Under the pieces are notes generated by a model. The model had not been told where the DNA came from and searched no databases. It was given only the letters and a program-made list of their open reading frames with translations. Source: an uncultured Eubacteriales bacterium (GTDB lineage: Bacteria > Bacillota > Clostridia > Christensenellales > UBA1242). From it: DNA of 53,092 nucleotides. The DNA lies in the NCBI GenBank assembly GCA_949031345.1, contig CARNVA010000005.1, forward strand, positions 39,157 through 92,248, in the 5' to 3' direction. Every line of letters starts with the position of its first letter. Position 1 is the first letter of the stretch. This document shows, in pieces, positions 50,190-53,092 of this stretch. Made by a program: the position numbers and the translations under genes.

Positions 50190-51017
50190 TTAATTGAGTC
50201 GTTTTACCGTCAATATAGCATTTCCGTTTGCACCAATGGTGTTTGTTCCAGCGGGCGCATCGGTTGTTGAAATGGCAAGGTCGATAATATTTCCAGCGGC
50301 AAGTGTGACAAGTGCAGAGGTCGAAATTTTTGCTGTATAGTTTCCTCCAACAGCGCCAATTGAGTTTCCGTCCAAAAGCACAAGCGTTTGAGGAATGTTT
50401 GTTCCGTTTATTCTTGCTGCGGCAGCATAAGATTGCGGACTTGGATTTGTAAGCTCTAGGTTATAAAAAATCTCGTAAACGCCAGCAGTTGAAACAGTGA
50501 CTGCATTTGCTGCAGTTGTCGTATTTAAAAGTGGCAGAGCAGTATTAAGTGCAACTTGAATAAAGGTGTTTGCTGCAGGAAAAACTGCTGTTTGTGGTGC
50601 GCTGTTATAAAGACCTCCATAAGCGTTTAAGCCAGCTGTTCCGGTAGGTCCAGTAGGTCCGGTAGCCCCAGTAGGACCAGTAGCCCCAGTTGCTCCTGTA
50701 GCCCCAGTAGGTCCAGTGATACTTAAGCCAGTTGCGCCTGTCGCACCGGTAGCACCAGTAGCGCCCGTTGGACCAGTAGCTCCAGTTATTCCAATGCCAG
50801 TAGGTCCGGTTATACCAGTTGGTCCAGTAGGTCCGGTTGGTCCTGTTAAACCAGTAGGTCCAAAAGGCCCTTGAGGCCCAGTTGGACCAGTATTACCTAC
50901 AGGACCAGCAGGTCCCATAGGCCCTTGAGGGCCAACGCCTCCGCCAGTATTTATAATAATGGGGCGTCTATTACCAGAACAACAATGATTGTTGTGATTA
51001 TGAAAAAAGCAAGACAT
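50190..51017 (-). CDS. BclA-like collagen-repeat surface protein
   Basis: A 275-residue protein: a short Cys/His/Asn-rich N terminus (MSCFFHNHNNHCCSG), about 100 residues of uninterrupted Gly-x-y triplets dominated by GPTG, GATG and GITG, then a C-terminal beta domain (NTFIQVALNTALPLL; GVYEIFYNLELTNPS; GNAILTVKRLN) like the TNF-type trimer head of BclA. In Bacillus and Clostridium such proteins form hair-like filaments on the spore surface and are glycosylated on Thr. Start is the ATG after GAGG; the earlier in-frame start lacks a site. SigH in the same window agrees with a spore-forming host. Confidence 0.85.
   Translation of the reverse strand: MSCFFHNHNNHCCSGNRRPIIINTGGGVGPQGPMGPAGPVGNTGPTGPQGPFGPTGLTGPTGPTGPTGITGPTGIGITGATGPTGATGATGATGATGLSITGPTGATGATGATGPTGATGPTGPTGTAGLNAYGGLYNSAPQTAVFPAANTFIQVALNTALPLLNTTTAANAVTVSTAGVYEIFYNLELTNPSPQSYAAAARINGTNIPQTLVLLDGNSIGAVGGNYTAKISTSALVTLAAGNIIDLAISTTDAPAGTNTIGANGNAILTVKRLN
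50638..50940 (-). repeat. Collagen-like triplet-coding repeats
   Basis: Tandem 9-bp-related units (variants of GGT-CCA-GTA on the plus strand) encode about 100 residues of Gly-x-y with many Thr. Such tracts change length readily by slippage. Confidence 0.85.
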
Positions 51018-51050
51018 ATTTACCTCTTTTGTATGGAGCGGTTGCCCCAT

Positions 51051-51065
51051 AAACATACTATGTTT
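51051..51065. promoter_or_regulatory. 15-bp palindrome upstream of the BclA-like gene
   Basis: AAACATACTATGTTT is a perfect palindrome apart from its central base, 34 nt before the BclA-like start codon. It could be an operator or part of a sporulation-type promoter (contains CATAGTATG on the coding strand). Confidence 0.35.
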
Positions 51066-51091
51066 AAAATACTTGCTTTGCTCACAATATC

Positions 51092-51502
51092 TTAATTTTT
51101 TAATAGACTTTCCAAATTGTTTTTAATAAGACTGCAAAGACGGGAATATTCTGGAATATTTATTACTTTTAAAAGCCCGTTTGCAAGCTCTATTCCATGT
51201 TGAATGCTAAAGCTTTTATTTTCTTTCTTTTCTGGCAATTCAAGAGGGGAAGAAAATAAAGAATAATATAGGTTTGAAATCATAAGTTCAGTTTCGTCAA
51301 GCAAATTTAATCTGTCTTCATTTGTTTCTTTTTCTTTAAGCTCAACAATGTTTTCATAAAGCTCTTGAATGGCATTTTGAATTTCGGGCAAAAGGGTGTT
51401 TTCAGCTTGAATTTGAGCATTGTTTTTAAAAGTCATGCCTCTGTTTATTGAAAGCTCATATCTTTCTGTGAGGTTGTTGTAATTACAAAAAAACTTGTGC
51501 AT
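51092..51502 (-). CDS. Uncharacterised small helical protein
   Basis: A 136-residue protein of no family I recognise. It has no signal peptide or membrane helix. Residues 30-70 (EIQNAIQELYENIVELKEKE) are a probable coiled coil, and the rest is also helical (HGIELANGLLKVINIPEYSRL). GGAG 7 nt before the ATG supports expression. Its upstream sequence shares CTTGTGTAAAGGAG with the next gene upstream (a VirB2-like protein), suggesting common regulation or an ancient duplication of the leader. It lies between that gene and the BclA-like gene on the same strand. Confidence 0.7.
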   Translation of the reverse strand: MHKFFCNYNNLTERYELSINRGMTFKNNAQIQAENTLLPEIQNAIQELYENIVELKEKETNEDRLNLLDETELMISNLYYSLFSSPLELPEKKENKSFSIQHGIELANGLLKVINIPEYSRLCSLIKNNLESLLKN

Positions 51503-51509
51503 AGTATAT

Positions 51510-51523
51510 CTCCTTTACACAAG
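51510..51523 (-). promoter_or_regulatory. Shared leader motif, copy 1
   Basis: CTTGTGTAAAGGAG on the minus strand, directly before the 136-residue unknown protein, preceded by an AT-rich CATATAAA box. Confidence 0.5.
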
Positions 51524-51554
51524 TTTATATGTTTTAAATAAAATTTTTGTGAAA

Positions 51555-51965
51555 TTAAACGAATAGAAGCTTAAGTGGTTGTGCCATAAGCTTAAGGTTT
51601 TGGATCATAGAAGCTGTGCTTCCACTATCGTCATCAGGCTTATTTAAAAGCTTATCTGGGTCGCCGTAACTATTTGGATCAATTGCTTTAATGAGGGCAG
51701 GTAGACCTATATTTATAAATAAAACGAGAACGATAAGGCAAGCTACGCCAATAAGCGTATTTCTCAGTCTGTATGCTGCATATCTACGCTTTTCATCATT
51801 TTCACTTTTGGCAAGGTTTACACCGAGAATAATAGAATAAACACAACCAGCACCGCCAACAGCTGCTAAGATAGCATAAAGAATGCTTGGCAAAGTTTTG
51901 TAAACATCATTAAGCCAAGAATAATTTCCGACCCATTGTTCTGCTGCAAGAAGAAATTGAATCAT
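51555..51965 (-). CDS. VirB2/TrbC-like pilin-type membrane protein, 1
   Basis: A 136-residue protein with two membrane helices (SILYAILAAVGGAGCVYSIIL and TLIGVACLIVLVLFINIGL) joined by a short charged loop (LAKSENDEKRRYAAYRLR). This pattern matches the pilin-like proteins of type IV secretion and conjugation systems (VirB2/TrbC, Mbov_0395 group). It lacks an obvious cleavable signal peptide. The tail is Asp-rich. A paralogue lies just upstream. No other conjugation gene is in the window. AGGAGG precedes the ATG. Confidence 0.65.
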   Translation of the reverse strand: MIQFLLAAEQWVGNYSWLNDVYKTLPSILYAILAAVGGAGCVYSIILGVNLAKSENDEKRRYAAYRLRNTLIGVACLIVLVLFINIGLPALIKAIDPNSYGDPDKLLNKPDDDSGSTASMIQNLKLMAQPLKLLFV

Positions 51966-51971
51966 AGCCGC

Positions 51972-51986
51972 CTCCTTTTACACAAG
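51972..51986 (-). promoter_or_regulatory. Shared leader motif, copy 2
   Basis: CTTGTGTAAAAGGAG on the minus strand before the VirB2-like gene 1, preceded by GATAATATA. It differs from copy 1 by one added A. Confidence 0.5.
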
Positions 51987-52091
51987 TATATTATCACATT
52001 TTAATATAATATGCAAACAAATTTGAAAAAATATTGCTTTAAATTGATAAAATGAAGAGAAAAATATAAATATTGCTAAAAAAAGATATAA

Positions 52092-52121
52092 AAAAATCAC
52101 ATCTTAAATGATGTGATTTTT
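52092..52121. terminator. Terminator of VirB2-like gene 2
   Basis: Stem AAAAATCACATC/GATGTGATTTTT with a 6-nt loop, A- and T-runs on both sides. Confidence 0.7.
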
Positions 52122-52126
52122 AATTT

Positions 52127-52552
52127 TTATCTAAAAGCTTTTAAAACATTAAGTACAGGTAAAAGTACGCCACCAGTTTGATCAGGATTTACAGTAGTTC
52201 CGTCTTGCTTTTTGATGAATGCACCGCAAATCATAGGAACAACAACATTGAATATAACAATTAAAGCAATAGTTACGCCAATTGCAATACAAACGGTGAT
52301 TAAGTGTTTCTTTGCATCATCACGCTTGCCTTGATCTTCAGCACGAGCAAGTTGAACACCAAGATAAATTGCATATACAGCACCAACAGCACCTACAATC
52401 GCAAGAATTACCCATAAAACAATACTGATTACATTAAATGCTTGTCCCATCAATGCTGCTGTATTTTTTTCTGCTTGACTGGCACCTTCTCCTCCCAAAT
52501 ATTGAGTTATGAAATCACTCCAACTAGTAATAGCAGTAAGTAAACTTCTCAT
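52127..52552 (-). CDS. VirB2/TrbC-like pilin-type membrane protein, 2
   Basis: A 141-residue paralogue of the previous protein. Helix 1 is VISIVLWVILAIVGAVGAVYAI, the loop LGVQLARAEDQGKRDDAKKHL has the LARAED and R-x2-AK pattern of Mbov_0395-type pilin-like conjugation proteins, and helix 2 is VCIAIGVTIALIVIFNVVVPMI. GGAGGG sits 6 nt before the ATG, and a terminator follows, so it is separately transcribed from gene 1. In known systems such subunits build a pilus or channel; here no ATPase or channel gene is nearby, so a role as a stand-alone membrane or surface polymer is possible. Confidence 0.68.
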   Translation of the reverse strand: MRSLLTAITSWSDFITQYLGGEGASQAEKNTAALMGQAFNVISIVLWVILAIVGAVGAVYAIYLGVQLARAEDQGKRDDAKKHLITVCIAIGVTIALIVIFNVVVPMICGAFIKKQDGTTVNPDQTGGVLLPVLNVLKAFR

Positions 52553-52746
52553 ATTTTTCCCTCCTTATTGATTTTAAAAGCTTTTGCTTTTTAATTTCAT
52601 AGGTATGATAACACAAAAAATATTAAACGCAAAACGATTTTTAATGATTTTTCAATATTTTTTAATATTTTTTTTATTTCCTAAAATTATTATACAATTT
52701 TTAATTTAATTTATACTTTAATTTAATTAAATTTGTCTTTTTTATC

Positions 52747-52776
52747 AAAAAAAAGCTCTGTTTTTAGAGCATTTTT
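52747..52776. terminator. Terminator of the small Cys protein gene
   Basis: GCTCT/AGAGC stem with a 6-nt loop; eight A upstream give the T-run for the minus strand. Bases 52553-52740 contain no visible gene and are extremely A+T rich. Confidence 0.55.
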
Positions 52777-52796
52777 TATTTTATTTTTATTTTTAA

Positions 52797-52988
52797 TTAA
52801 AAAAACAAATTATTTTGTCCAGGGCAAGTATTTTGGTGGCAGCAGCCTATGCCATTATTCCAATTGTTTCCATTACCCAGTGCAAGCAAAAGAAGAAGCA
52901 AAAAATTTGTGTTTGTGTTCAAATTTGTATCTGTTGCATTGGTAATTGTTGAAAGTAAAATTGCAAATAAAATAGCTTGTGTGTTCAT
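52797..52988 (-). CDS. Small membrane peptide with Cys-containing tail
   Basis: A 63-residue peptide with a hydrophobic start (MNTQAILFAILLSTI), an Asn/Thr-rich link, a run of seven Leu (FLLLLLLALG), and a tail GNNWNNGIGCCHQNTCPG. Three Cys close together suggest metal binding or disulphides. GGAGG 4 nt before the ATG at 52988 and a good promoter make it a probable gene. I know no family; small Gly/Asn/Cys peptides of this kind are often seen in spore-formers. Confidence 0.6.
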   Translation of the reverse strand: MNTQAILFAILLSTITNATDTNLNTNTNFLLLLLLALGNGNNWNNGIGCCHQNTCPGQNNLFF

Positions 52989-52998
52989 ATATCCTCCT

Positions 52999-53027
52999 AT
53001 TATACAAAAATTGACAGTTTTCGACAA
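52999..53027 (-). promoter_or_regulatory. Promoter of the small Cys protein gene
   Basis: Minus-strand TTGTCG (53022-53027), 17-bp spacer, consensus TATAAT (52999-53004). Confidence 0.5.
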
Positions 53028-53092
53028 AATATGTTAAAAAATTATTTTGTTTCTTCTCTTGTAATTTGTCACAATATATTAAGTAATATTTT

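Noticed and set aside
50638..50940. Possible noncoding satellite
   Set aside because: The repetition is fully explained by Gly-x-y codons of the BclA-like gene.

Overview
The window is low-GC, Gram-positive (Bacillota) chromosomal DNA, most likely from an uncultured gut-type Clostridia. The evidence is the A+T-rich composition, strong GGAGG ribosome-binding sites, TTGACA/TATAAT promoters, T-tailed hairpin terminators, a SigH-type sigma factor, mini-RNase III, an anaerobic AdhE and a BclA-like collagen protein of the kind found on spores. The standard bacterial code fits, and UGA acts as a stop. The taxonomic placement is inference.

Layout. Bases 1-505 hold an initiator tRNA-Met gene and a partial, tRNA-like copy of its 3' end. 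Bases 506-748 encode a small HTH regulator whose Shine-Dalgarno lies in a hairpin loop. The minus-strand block 782-9742 carries an M18 aminopeptidase, an ABC exporter with a leader ORF and possible attenuator, a methionyl-tRNA-synthetase-like protein with a degenerate KMSKS loop, sigH, rlmB, mrnC and ychF. A 2167-residue protein built of GF-x-G-EEEWL-SLKG units, a collagen-like tract, a membrane segment and a long helical region (9915-16418) diverges from secA (16659). Behind secA come a DUF6273-like gene, a twice-frameshifted pseudogene, a sugar nucleotidyltransferase and an orphan HicB-like gene. The conserved rpmG-secE-nusG-rplK-rplA block follows (22.7-25.3 kb), with an L1-type regulatory site before rplK. 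In Bacillus this block sits directly behind mrnC-rlmB-sigH, so here an ancestral locus appears split by about 14 kb.

Bases 25.6-44.5 kb are a mixed region: a 2855-residue surface protein, a TPR-containing glycosyltransferase, a nucleoside hydrolase with a structured leader, tRNA-Ser(CGA), a secreted transglutaminase-like protein, aspartate ammonia-lyase and AdhE.

The most novel part is 44.8-50.1 kb. A GNAT acetyltransferase overlaps a radical SAM/SPASM enzyme. These are followed by a divergent SelO-like protein (pseudokinase/AMPylase fold, with key Lys, Glu, Asn and Asp positions apparently kept), a serine-rich small protein, and a methyltransferase-like domain fused to an RdgB/HAM1 nucleotide pyrophosphatase. 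I read this as a candidate protein- or peptide-modification cassette that I do not recognise as a described system. The last 3 kb (minus strand) carry a BclA-like collagen protein, an unknown small protein, two VirB2/TrbC-like pilin-type membrane proteins and a small Cys-containing membrane peptide.
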